Part shown: in pieces, positions 9,701 through 17,218 of the stretch | Position numbering within the stretch: the stretch's first letter is position 1 | Layout: every line of letters starts with the position of its first letter | Source of the DNA: Pseudobacteroides cellulosolvens ATCC 35603 = DSM 2933 | GTDB taxonomy: Bacteria; Bacillota; Clostridia; Acetivibrionales; DSM-2933 | Assembly (NCBI RefSeq): GCF_001262605.1 | Contig: NZ_LGTC01000001.1 | Location: forward strand, 6,026,001-6,090,000 | Direction of reading: 5' to 3' | Length of the DNA stretch: 64,000 nucleotides | Notes under the pieces: model-generated | The model's input: the letters and a program-made list of their open reading frames with translations, nothing else | Database searches by the model: none | Told to the model about the DNA's origin: nothing | Translations under genes and position numbers: made by a program

Positions 9701-9884
9701 AGATGATGCTACCGTTGCTTTATGGGGGTGTGGTGATGAGGGACAACTTGATGTACCGAAAGGACTTAAGAATGTTGCTGCAGTTTCTGCAGGAAGTCTT
9801 CATACATTAGCACTTAAAGAGGATGGCACAGTTATTTCCTGGGGAGGCGGAGAAGGCTTGGATTACCATATTCCTGAGGGTTAA
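6711..9884 (+). CDS. Dockerin protein with four repeated unknown modules and RCC1 propeller (5' part)
   Basis: A 1057-residue secreted cellulosomal protein. Order: signal peptide (1-26); a CnaB/carboxypeptidase-regulatory-like beta domain (about 35-115); an internal dockerin (about 130-195, 'SVINMADIVSIAKCFG' and 'NKINMADIMIMAKSFN'); then four ~115-residue modules joined by Thr/Pro linkers, each starting 'KEQW[VI]PYELSPEQIS' and ending 'FTSDSDIPLLP'-like; a fifth diverged module (about 815-935); then RCC1-type repeats (from about 945). The first module (about residue 223) is somewhat diverged. The unknown modules are probably binding or spacer domains. The frame stops in the third RCC1 repeat; the repeats continue at 9881-10357 in another frame. 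No catalytic domain was recognised. Confidence 0.88.
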   Translation: MLKKVYVLLIILLVSLGLNGSFSFAEGDSQGGNKVSGYIDADFTYSKTASLYVKSGFKVEIAGNTKYTALTDASGYFEIILADNSEISKCDIIISKPGYLSRIIKNVIPNNPILTLSDMDKPIKLLAGDIPNNGKQDSVINMADIVSIAKCFGTKNGDVDFSEIFDFNRDNKINMADIMIMAKSFNMTISDYPEYIINSGSTATTKPTVSATSIQTATPMPKEQWIPYELSPEQISLCVKKDSKGYFYGIVELTFPDSGYRVSYDDEIGGYTDLSKDDSQIRYMINVFKPKVEKWTGPSLTVITKKTLVYDLGMGTELVPFVKYIFSFTSDLNNKISFQFTSDSDIPLLSTVIPTATPTPAPKEQWVPYELSPEQISVSVKKDAAGFYYGVVQLTFPDSGFRVNYDDETGGYTDTTGDWQMTYMTNVFKPKVERWTGPSLTVITKKTLIYKLNIGTVLVPFTRYVFSFTSDLNNKISYQFTSDSDIPLLPIVTPIATNQATPTATPTVTPTPTSKEQWVPYELSPEQISVCVKKDLQGFYYGVVQLTFPDSGFRVNYDDETGGYTDTTGDWQMTYMINVFKPKVERWTGPSCTVMTKKTLVYKLDIGTMLTPFTRYVFSFTSDLNNKISFQFTSDTDIPLLPTATPIASSAVTPTPEPKEQWVPYELSPEQISLNVKKDAAGFYYGIVELTFPDSGYRVSYEDDTGGYIDGRGDWQMRYMINVFKPKVERWTGASCTVMTKKTLVYKLDIGTILTPFTRYVFSFTYDLNNKISFQFTSDSDIPFLSTEVTATPYPTFIPPTPTPEDPKGEWVQCSPLKDWINVSVSKDSSGEYGDNRYLATVKYNFPDSGYKVDYVDRVGIVSTVMSDGTTQISFKPVNEPIVKKWTGKSDGVPTEIKIAYSLFIKKGSSKNKYIFTYRNGSDNISCQFAAVPSPTSTASLLKAKSVAAGEGFTVVLKDDGTFQAWGTETNNRCDVPKDVKGVKAISAGLWHGVALKDDATVALWGCGDEGQLDVPKGLKNVAAVSAGSLHTLALKEDGTVISWGGGEGLDYHIPEG

Positions 9885-10357
9885 ATAATGTTAAAGCCAT
9901 AGCAGCAGGCGGTTACCACAGTCTTGCGTTAAAGAAAGACGGTACTGTCGTTGCTTGGGGGCTTAATGCCGATGGACAATGTAATATACCTGCAGGATTA
10001 AAGAATGTAAAGGCTATAGCAGCAGGACAATATCATTCCATCGCATTAAAGGATGATGGAACTGTGATTGTCTGGGGATCTTTCGGAAGAAGTGAAATAT
10101 GTGATGTTCCCGCAGGATTAAAAGATGTCAAAGCCATTGATGGAGGAGACAGCTTTACTGTAGCGGTAAATGAAGACGGTACAGTTGTAGTCTGGGGGAC
10201 AAACTTCAGTGGTCAATGCGAAATACCATATGGCTTGACTAATGTAAAGACTATTGATGTAGGACCTTTCCATACTATTGCTTTGAATGAAGATGGAACT
10301 ATAACTGCATGGGGAGATAATAGATCAGGAGAATGTGATATTCCGCAAGCTCAATAG
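9881..10357 (+). pseudogene. RCC1 propeller continuation, displaced by frameshift
   Basis: Continues the dockerin/RCC1 gene in the +2 frame. The upstream frame ends 'YHIPEG' at a GGG run (9878-9880). Adding one G gives 'YHIPEGLNNVKAIAAGGYHS', and the repeat pattern 'AAGxxHSxALKxDGTVxxWG' then carries on to 10357. Across the junction there are exactly seven repeats of ~39 residues, the number needed to close an RCC1/BLIP-II-type seven-bladed propeller, so the joined gene is probably the real one. On its own this part has only an internal ATG (10064) without a good ribosome-binding site. Confidence 0.85.
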
Positions 10358-10407
10358 CAGAAATTATCAGGATAAATGTGAAGAAGTTTTAAAATTATAA
10401 GGGCTAC

Positions 10408-10457
10408 TAAAAAGAGCAGATATAAAACTATAAAATCAGTTTTTATCTGCTCTTTTT
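10408..10457. terminator. Bidirectional intrinsic terminator
   Basis: A long stem (AAAAAGAGCAGATA... / ...TATCTGCTCTTTTT) with T-runs on both strands, between the convergent dockerin/RCC1 gene and the membrane glycosyltransferase gene. Confidence 0.8.
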
Positions 10458-10531
10458 CATTTCATTTATTAATAATATAATAGATACCAGACTGATATAT
10501 CTTTGCAGTCCTGTATCTATAGAGAAGGAGC

Positions 10532-12253
10532 CTATTTCAAATAATAAGCTCTGAAAGTAATAGAGTTATCGTTCATATCTTGTTTATTACGGCGAGAAAG
10601 AGTTGGAAATAATTTTTCTACTGTTTCATATTGATTGCTTACAACAAGGTCTATTGCTTTATTATTTATCAAATTTTTAATTTCCTCGGCATTCTCTTGT
10701 CTCAATAGAATAATTTTCCTATCTTTGAGTAGTTTTTCAAATTGGCTTCCGCCACTCCATCTGAGTCCAACATAACCATATACATCAAACGGTGCATATT
10801 CATGTATAACTATTGTAGCCTCTGGTTTGCGTTCGAGGTAATTGTTTACAAATGGAATTACACAATTTGAATATGTCTTTTTTTCATCATATGTTCCTTT
10901 CTCCAATGTAAAAAAATTCAACAACTGGTATGAACAAACTGAAGAAATCAGAACAAGAAAGGTTATAGAGATTGTTACAGGTTTCTTGCCCAGTTTAATA
11001 TAGGATTTTTTATAAATAAAATCGCCTATGAAATAAAAACTATATGCTATAAAGAAGTATATAGGCAGACACGCCAAATAATCTCTAGAAGGATTTGGGA
11101 GGCCAATACCTGACATAAGGCTTGGGGAAAGTGAAACAAAAAATACCATAATGGGTATACAATAAAATATATTTTTCCTCTTTATCATATTAATAACCAA
11201 AAGTAACAAACCTATAACCATAAATGGCATAAGAAATTTAGGATACAATATTGTGTCAATTTTGTTATAGCTATTGGCTATATTCGGCCATAAGTAGCTG
11301 CTGTCAGGTGAATTTAATGTTAGCATTTGTTTTGCTGTCAGCTCAATATTTGTACCAAGCTTCTCCTTAACAACATTAAAATCAAGTTTCTTTTCAGGAT
11401 TGTCTCTAGCAATGACAGACAAGCTTTCACCCCTGGCATAAAAGTATACTTTCAAAGAATCATCAAGAGTATTTATTTGTGGAAGAAATAGCAAAAAACA
11501 TCCCATAATGAAACTTACAAGAGGTACAAACCTTATTTTTTTAATAAAAAAGCATATTATGACAAAAGCAATGATAAGTGGTGCAAATGCTCTTGTACTG
11601 GCATGCCCATACGGCAGAAAACCAATTGAGATACCTGCTAAAAATGCGATTATTAAACTATTTTGTTTTTTAAGCATAAATATCAAAAGACTCAATGCCA
11701 AGGTTACCAATGTAAAGCCAAATCCAACAATACCGCCTGACCTGGAATTAATAAGGTACCATGGAGATGTTGCCAGCAAAACAACAAAAACTAAAGCAAA
11801 TTTGTTTTCAAACAACTTTTTAGTAGAAAAGTATAAAAGTACAATTGAAAAAAATGCTATAAGTGTCGTAAATATACGTACACCAAATAATGACAGGCCG
11901 AAAATTTTCAACCCAAGCCAGACAGGCCATCCGTACACAGGCGATGCACCACCTCCATGCTGATGCATATCTGTCCATTTCCAAGTCATCTCTTTCATGG
12001 GTGTTCCATCAAGAACATTATTTACCTGTGGATGTATCATATGTTCAACGACTGCATCAAACCATCCAGGGTAAGAACCAAGCTGGAATAGCATGAATAC
12101 AAGTAGGACAACTAAGACTGCTATATCGAATATATTTTTACCAATGTATTTATGTAATGCCCCATGAAATTTATTTTTTTTAGAAGGCATATTTAAAGGA
12201 TCTATTGCAGCTTTATTTTCCAATTCTGTCTCTTGTTTTTGTGAATCAGTCAT
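10532..12253 (-). CDS. PMT/ArnT-like polytopic membrane glycosyltransferase (GT39-type)
   Basis: A ~573-residue polytopic membrane protein starting at 12253, where AAGGAG lies 7 nt upstream of the ATG ('MTDSQKQE'); the longer frame to 12319 lacks such a site. After a ~45-residue cytoplasmic tail come about ten to twelve hydrophobic helices, then a soluble C-terminal region of ~120 residues. The first extracellular loop carries acidic residues ('YPGWFDAVVEHM' and 'TWKWTDMHQHGG'), as in dolichyl/undecaprenyl-phosphate-sugar-dependent GT39 and ArnT-type enzymes. It probably moves a lipid-linked sugar to a cell-surface acceptor. The substrate is unknown. It is monocistronic. Confidence 0.65.
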   Translation of the reverse strand: MTDSQKQETELENKAAIDPLNMPSKKNKFHGALHKYIGKNIFDIAVLVVLLVFMLFQLGSYPGWFDAVVEHMIHPQVNNVLDGTPMKEMTWKWTDMHQHGGGASPVYGWPVWLGLKIFGLSLFGVRIFTTLIAFFSIVLLYFSTKKLFENKFALVFVVLLATSPWYLINSRSGGIVGFGFTLVTLALSLLIFMLKKQNSLIIAFLAGISIGFLPYGHASTRAFAPLIIAFVIICFFIKKIRFVPLVSFIMGCFLLFLPQINTLDDSLKVYFYARGESLSVIARDNPEKKLDFNVVKEKLGTNIELTAKQMLTLNSPDSSYLWPNIANSYNKIDTILYPKFLMPFMVIGLLLLVINMIKRKNIFYCIPIMVFFVSLSPSLMSGIGLPNPSRDYLACLPIYFFIAYSFYFIGDFIYKKSYIKLGKKPVTISITFLVLISSVCSYQLLNFFTLEKGTYDEKKTYSNCVIPFVNNYLERKPEATIVIHEYAPFDVYGYVGLRWSGGSQFEKLLKDRKIILLRQENAEEIKNLINNKAIDLVVSNQYETVEKLFPTLSRRNKQDMNDNSITFRAYYLK

Positions 12254-12568
12254 GACTTTGCTCCTTTTATATAAAATATTATGCATTATGATTTTACAAT
12301 CCAAAACAAAACTTGTCAATGATGGTTTACATCAATGTTTATTAATCATATGCAATTAATTTTGGGATTGTTGTATTAGTCATTTGTAAAGTATATTCGT
12401 TCAATTAAAACATTTCAACCTCAAATCACAACATTTCATATCCTTCCTAATACATTCGGAAGCTATTTTGGCACAAAATGGAAACAAATTATATAATAAA
12501 GATAGATTTTCTATTCAGGCTGAAAAGAAGTATAGAATTCAAACTAATAATTTTAGGAGGTGCTTTAT

Positions 12569-13594
12569 ATGAAAAAAAGAATTATGCTTTTAATCTTCGT
12601 AATTTTGTGTTCAAATCTAATGTTTGTGAGTGCTGAATCTTCAAGTTCGGTTATAGATATTGGAAATGAGTTGATTCCAATACCGGTACAACCTTTAAGA
12701 CTGGTTGTTCAGCCGGAATACCAAAGTAATGGGGAATTTATAACTAATGTTACATACACAGCGTATACAAGTTCTTCAATTCCTGATGGCAGCAAGATTG
12801 ATTTTTACACAGGCAATCCAAGCAACCCTTATCCAACAACACTTTTAGGTTCCGGCTATGTAAAGGGTGGAAAGGCTGTATTTAAAACATATCAGAAAAT
12901 TAACAACTATTACCTTGGTAGTGCCGTTTGGACAAGGCCATTAGGTATTGCTCCAGATCTACCATCAAAATATCCGCCATCAAGGATTTACTCCAATATT
13001 GTAACTTACCATTTAGCACTGTCCGACAAAGTAATTGATTTAAATGTGTTAGTCAAAAATATATCTATATCGAATAATGTATCATATACAGCTAAATTTA
13101 GTAACCCAACAACAGATACCAAAACTCTAGAAGCTGTACTAATCAATCCGGGAGATATAAAGATAAATGGTGCACAAATGAAGGTAAGATTTTTAACATA
13201 TCAAATACCTGCAGCTTTAGATGTGAAAACGCTTGATTCAATAACACTTGATAAAATAGCTTTTGAGAAACCATATAGAGAAGACTATGCCATTATAAAA
13301 GATTGGGCTGCTAGTGTAAGCTTAAATTTGCCTGTTGGAAGATACATCGTCTTTGCAGATTGCATTGAATTGACTGCAAATTCCGATGTAAAGTCATTTA
13401 GCGTTCCTAAGGTCATAATTATATCTACTGTACCGCCTGTAACGCCGGAGATAGTAACTACACCGCGTGTGGTGGTAACGCCGCCAGTTAAAATAACGCC
13501 ACCTGTTGAAGTAACTAAGCCGGTTGTAAGTGCTCCAATTGACATAATTACACCGGATGAAATCCTACAACCAAAGATAGCTAAAAGATTCTGA
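12569..13594 (+). CDS. Secreted protein of unknown function with Pro/Thr/Val-rich tail
   Basis: 341 residues starting at 12569, where AGGAGG lies 8 nt upstream. A signal peptide (about 1-22, 'KRIMLLIFVILCSNLMFVSA') is followed by two beta-rich regions (about 35-145 and 155-290) of no family I recognise, then a tail of repeated 'VTPPV', 'ITPPVEV' and 'TKPVV' units (about 295-335). The tail looks like a wall-spanning or extended linker, but no dockerin, SLH or sortase signal follows. It is probably an extracellular or surface protein. Divergent from the glycosyltransferase gene, with a TATAAT-like box at 12490-12495. Confidence 0.6.
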   Translation: MKKRIMLLIFVILCSNLMFVSAESSSSVIDIGNELIPIPVQPLRLVVQPEYQSNGEFITNVTYTAYTSSSIPDGSKIDFYTGNPSNPYPTTLLGSGYVKGGKAVFKTYQKINNYYLGSAVWTRPLGIAPDLPSKYPPSRIYSNIVTYHLALSDKVIDLNVLVKNISISNNVSYTAKFSNPTTDTKTLEAVLINPGDIKINGAQMKVRFLTYQIPAALDVKTLDSITLDKIAFEKPYREDYAIIKDWAASVSLNLPVGRYIVFADCIELTANSDVKSFSVPKVIIISTVPPVTPEIVTTPRVVVTPPVKITPPVEVTKPVVSAPIDIITPDEILQPKIAKRF

Positions 13595-13667
13595 TTTGAA
13601 TAGCGTTAATTAAGGAATTATACTTCGGCCTGGACAGAAAGTTCATTAAGGATAATACAGTATCTAT

Positions 13668-13692
13668 AAATCCCCTTCCTTGAGGGGATTTA
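13668..13692 (+). terminator. Intrinsic terminator after secreted protein gene
   Basis: Stem AAATCCCC / GGGGATTT with a short loop, followed by a T-rich stretch (TATTTTCTT). It lies downstream of 13594 and upstream of the phytoene-desaturase-like gene. Confidence 0.7.
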
Positions 13693-13823
13693 TTTTCTTA
13701 TTGAGAGATTAAATAAAGGCGGTGATAATAGGTATGTAAATGCATTGCAACTATATATTTGATTAATTCAATGTAATGGTGGTAGAAATATATCAACATA
13801 AGTTTTATGAGGAGGTCAAAGTC

Positions 13824-15374
13824 TTGAGTAAAAAAGTTGTTATTGTTGGAGCAGGTCCAGGAGGGCTGTCGGCAGGAATGTTGTTGGCTTACAATGGATA
13901 TGATGTTCATATTTATGAAAAAAAGGACTGTGTGGGAGGCAGGAACGGCAAGATAGTTTTAGGAGATTTTAAATTTGATATAGGGCCTACTTTTCTTATG
14001 CTTCCAAAGATTTTGGAAGATATTTTTTCTTTTACAGGAAGGGATATAAACAGCTACCTTGAGCTTATACCTATAGATCCATTTTACAGACTAAGATTCA
14101 GAGGACAGGTAGACTTTTTGCCATCATTTAACAAAGATTATACCGTAAAACAGATAGAAAAGCTTTTTCCAGGTGATGAAGGTGGCTATATAGAGTTTAT
14201 GGATAGAGAGAAATTGAAGTTTGAAAAACTTTTTGGATGTCTTAAAATTCCTTATCACAGCTTCATTCATTTTTTGCGGCCCCAGTTTTTAAAAGCAATT
14301 CCAAAGTTTGATTTGACAAAGACTCTTCACAGTAAGCTATCAGAATATTTTAAGTATGAAGACATGAGAATTGCAATGACTTTTCAGTCCAAGTATCTTG
14401 GCATGTCACCATGGACTTGTCCCGGTGCATTTACTATTCTTTCCTATATTGAACATAAGATGGGAATATTTCACCCTATAGGGGGCCTTTTTAAAATTTC
14501 TGAAGCCATGGCAAAGGTTATTGATGAGGAAGGTGGCAAAATACATCTTTCTAAAGCTGTAAAGGAAATCATTGTAGAAAAAGGAACTGCCAAAGGATTA
14601 GAACTTATGGATGGTGAAAAGGTAATGGCTGATTATGTAATAATAAATGCAGACTTTGCTCATGCCATGACCAATATTGTCGATAAGAGGAACAGGAAAA
14701 AATATACCGATAAAGATCTTGAATCAAGGGATTATTCCTGTTCTACCTTTATGTTGTATCTGGGACTTAACAAGAAGTATCATATTAATCATCACAACAT
14801 TATTTTTGCCAATGACTATAAAAAGAATGTCAATGATATTGCAGAGCTAAAAGTGCTTTCAGATGATCCGTCTTTTTATATTCAGAATGCATCAGTTATA
14901 GATCCGACTTTGGCACCTGAAGGCAAATCTGCATTATATGTCCTAGTACCTGTACCCAACAATTCCAGTGGTATAGATTGGAAAAAGGAGAAAGAACGTT
15001 TTAGAAGGCTTGTCATTGATAAAATAAAGGAAAAGACTGAACTAAAGGACATTGAGGAACATATAGAAGTTGAAAAAATAATTACACCACATGATTGGGA
15101 GCATGAATATGGTGTTTATAAGGGAGCTACATTTAACCTCAGTCATAAACTTTCTCAAATGCTTTATTTCAGACCACATAATAAGTTTCAGGAGTTTAAG
15201 AACTGCTATCTTGTGGGAGGAGGAACCCATCCCGGAAGCGGACTTCCAACGATCTACGAATCAGGTAGAATCTCAGCCAATCTTATAATGCAGGATGGGG
15301 CTCTTGGACTTGGCTTTGATTATCAAGATGTTTTTGAGAAGAAAACTGTTAAAGACAAGGGAATTGGAGTATAA
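13824..15374 (+). CDS. Phytoene desaturase-like FAD oxidoreductase (CrtI/CrtN family)
   Basis: A ~516-residue flavoenzyme. The TTG at 13824 is the likely start (GGAGG 8 nt upstream), which puts the dinucleotide-binding motif 'VVIVGAGPGGLSAGM' at the N-terminus as usual. 'VGGRNGK' and 'FKFDIGPTFLMLP' are CrtI-family FAD-site signatures. The C-terminal signature 'YLVGGGTHPGSGLPTIYES' is the hallmark of bacterial carotenoid desaturases. It should act on a C30/C40 polyene or a related isoprenoid at the membrane. No phytoene or dehydrosqualene synthase gene is in the window, so the actual substrate is open. Yellow carotenoid-like pigment is known in related cellulolytic clostridia. The next gene encodes a peroxidase. 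Confidence 0.85.
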   Translation: MSKKVVIVGAGPGGLSAGMLLAYNGYDVHIYEKKDCVGGRNGKIVLGDFKFDIGPTFLMLPKILEDIFSFTGRDINSYLELIPIDPFYRLRFRGQVDFLPSFNKDYTVKQIEKLFPGDEGGYIEFMDREKLKFEKLFGCLKIPYHSFIHFLRPQFLKAIPKFDLTKTLHSKLSEYFKYEDMRIAMTFQSKYLGMSPWTCPGAFTILSYIEHKMGIFHPIGGLFKISEAMAKVIDEEGGKIHLSKAVKEIIVEKGTAKGLELMDGEKVMADYVIINADFAHAMTNIVDKRNRKKYTDKDLESRDYSCSTFMLYLGLNKKYHINHHNIIFANDYKKNVNDIAELKVLSDDPSFYIQNASVIDPTLAPEGKSALYVLVPVPNNSSGIDWKKEKERFRRLVIDKIKEKTELKDIEEHIEVEKIITPHDWEHEYGVYKGATFNLSHKLSQMLYFRPHNKFQEFKNCYLVGGGTHPGSGLPTIYESGRISANLIMQDGALGLGFDYQDVFEKKTVKDKGIGV

Positions 15375-15428
15375 ATGTATTATTAAGTTGTAGGTGGTTA
15401 ATAATAAAGCATAGAAGGGGGTATATTT

Positions 15429-15908
15429 ATGTCCGAATTATATAATTTTACCGCTAAGGATATAGATGGTAATGATTTTACTTTTGATACACTTAAAGGA
15501 AAAGTTGTATTGATCGTAAATACTGCAAGTAAATGCGGGTTTACTCCTCAATATGAAGGACTCCAGAAACTATATGAAAAATATAAGGATAAGGGTTTGG
15601 TAATTCTCGGGTTTCCTACTAATGATTTTCTTTTCCAGGAACCTGGTTCAAACAGTGATATTAAAAATTTTTGCATGTTAAATTATGGAGTAGATTTTCC
15701 CATGTTTGAAAAAATACATGTAAGGGGTAAGTATTCGCATCCATTGTACAGATATTTGGTAGATGGGGCTGGTAATAAGGAACATAAAGGATTTATTAAA
15801 TGGAATTTTACAAAATTTCTTTTCGACAGGGAAGGCAATATTGTGGAAAGATTTGGTCCCAATACTGTACCTGAAAGCATAGAGGAGAAGATTAAGGAGC
15901 TTGTGTAA
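15429..15908 (+). CDS. Glutathione/thioredoxin peroxidase (Cys-type GPx)
   Basis: 159 residues, full length. The peroxidatic Cys36 lies in 'NTASKCGFTPQY', the active-site 'WNFTKFL' is present, and the resolving Cys82 lies in 'KNFCMLNYGVDFP', the arrangement of thioredoxin-dependent 2-Cys GPx enzymes. The third Cys common in this family ('GFPCNQF') is replaced by Thr ('GFPTNDF'). It uses Cys rather than Sec although selD is present elsewhere in the window. The start has GAAGGGGG upstream. It follows the phytoene-desaturase-like gene by ~54 bp and may share its transcript; it would remove lipid or organic hydroperoxides. Confidence 0.93.
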   Translation: MSELYNFTAKDIDGNDFTFDTLKGKVVLIVNTASKCGFTPQYEGLQKLYEKYKDKGLVILGFPTNDFLFQEPGSNSDIKNFCMLNYGVDFPMFEKIHVRGKYSHPLYRYLVDGAGNKEHKGFIKWNFTKFLFDREGNIVERFGPNTVPESIEEKIKELV

Positions 15909-15909
15909 A

Positions 15910-17145
15910 TCAAAAGTGTTGTTTTATCCTTGACTTAAAAATCAGAATGGGAACTAATACAGTAACAATCATTGTGCCGCATGCTGTGAAGCCGATATTA
16001 GGGCCAAAACGCTCTGTAATTGTTCCCGCAAAAAGGTTGCCGATTGGGGTAGTTCCTGCAAAAACCAATGAATACACGCTCATAACCCTGCCGCGAAATT
16101 CATCCTTTGAATTTAGCTGCATGGTGGAGTTTGCTGTGGAACTGTATGTGACGAAGCTAAGTCCTGACAGTGCAAGAAGTAAACAGCTTAATGCATAGCT
16201 TTTCACAAAGCCTGTAATGATAATAAAAGTTCCTAGCACTAGTGGCATAATATTAAGAATGAAATAAATAAGCTTTTTAGAGCCTGACTTGCTAATTGTA
16301 GCAATAAACATTGCACCAATAAATGAGCCTATTCCAACAAATGACATAAGAAAACCGAAGCCGGCTTCCTGCTGATTTAGAACTTCTTTAGCCAATACCG
16401 GGACCAGAACACTAAAGTTCATCCCGAAAATACCAATGATGGTCATAATAATTATGGTATTAAATAAAACTTTTGTATTATAAATGTATTTTAATCCATA
16501 TTTTATATTAATCAGTATTTTTTCGCTTTTATGAGTATCCTGTGGTTTTTCAATTGGCTTAATGAAAAATATTAGGCTGATTACTACAGCTGTAAAGCTT
16601 ATGGCATTTGCAAAAAAACAAATCGAAATACCCGCATATCCCATTACAATACCTGCAATTGCCGGGCCTATAACCCTTGCTATGTTAAAAACCGAGGAGT
16701 TTAAAGCAACTGCATTCATCAAATCGTCACGACCTACCAGATCAATAACGAAGGATTGCCTTGTGGGCATATCCAGAGTATTTACAATGCCTAAAAGAGT
16801 TGCCATTACTAGTATATGCCAGAATTGTATGCTTTCTGTCCAAACAAGTAGTGCAAGAATGAGGGTTATAACCATGGATGAAGTCTGGGTAAAAATTAAA
16901 ATCTTTCTCTTGTTAAATCTGTCTATAACAACCCCGGCAAAAAGTGAAAACAGAAGCACAGGTGTAAATTGAAGAGTACCTATAAGGCTTAACAAAAATG
17001 GAGACTCGGTTAGCGCATAAGCAAGCCACGGCTGTGCAATGTTTTGCATCCATGTTCCTATAAGGGATATGCACATTCCAAGCCAGTAATATCTGAAATT
17101 TTTATGTTTTAATGCCGAAAAAGGATCATTGTACTTAATTCTCAT
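15910..17145 (-). CDS. MFS transporter, EntS/MFS_3-type exporter
   Basis: 411 residues with about 12 transmembrane helices. The N-terminus 'FRYYWLGMCISLIGTWMQNI' followed by 'AQPWLAYALTESPFLLSLIG', and the loop 'FAGVVIDRFNKRKILI' (MFS motif A), are typical of the MFS_3 (enterobactin exporter/macrolide efflux-like) subgroup. It probably exports a small molecule by proton antiport; the substrate cannot be assigned. Start at 17145 with AAAGGAG upstream. It lies 73 bp downstream of the EF-G paralogue on the same strand, separated by a hairpin. Confidence 0.85.
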   Translation of the reverse strand: MRIKYNDPFSALKHKNFRYYWLGMCISLIGTWMQNIAQPWLAYALTESPFLLSLIGTLQFTPVLLFSLFAGVVIDRFNKRKILIFTQTSSMVITLILALLVWTESIQFWHILVMATLLGIVNTLDMPTRQSFVIDLVGRDDLMNAVALNSSVFNIARVIGPAIAGIVMGYAGISICFFANAISFTAVVISLIFFIKPIEKPQDTHKSEKILINIKYGLKYIYNTKVLFNTIIIMTIIGIFGMNFSVLVPVLAKEVLNQQEAGFGFLMSFVGIGSFIGAMFIATISKSGSKKLIYFILNIMPLVLGTFIIITGFVKSYALSCLLLALSGLSFVTYSSTANSTMQLNSKDEFRGRVMSVYSLVFAGTTPIGNLFAGTITERFGPNIGFTACGTMIVTVLVPILIFKSRIKQHF

Positions 17146-17167
17146 TATATCCTGCTCCTTTAAAGGG

Positions 17168-17204
17168 ATAGGGAGGTGTGAATAATTATATATTCAACCT
17201 CCCC
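17168..17204 (-). terminator. Hairpin between fusA paralogue and MFS gene
   Basis: On the minus strand GGGGAGGTTGAATA pairs with TATTCACACCTCCC with small bulges. The stretch that follows is only weakly T-rich, so it may be a partial terminator that limits read-through from the EF-G gene into the exporter. Confidence 0.5.
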
Positions 17205-17218
17205 TTTATTGAAAGTGA

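Noticed and set aside
6711..10357. CRISPR-like direct repeats
   Set aside because: The only regular repeats in the window encode protein modules; no short repeat-spacer pattern was found.
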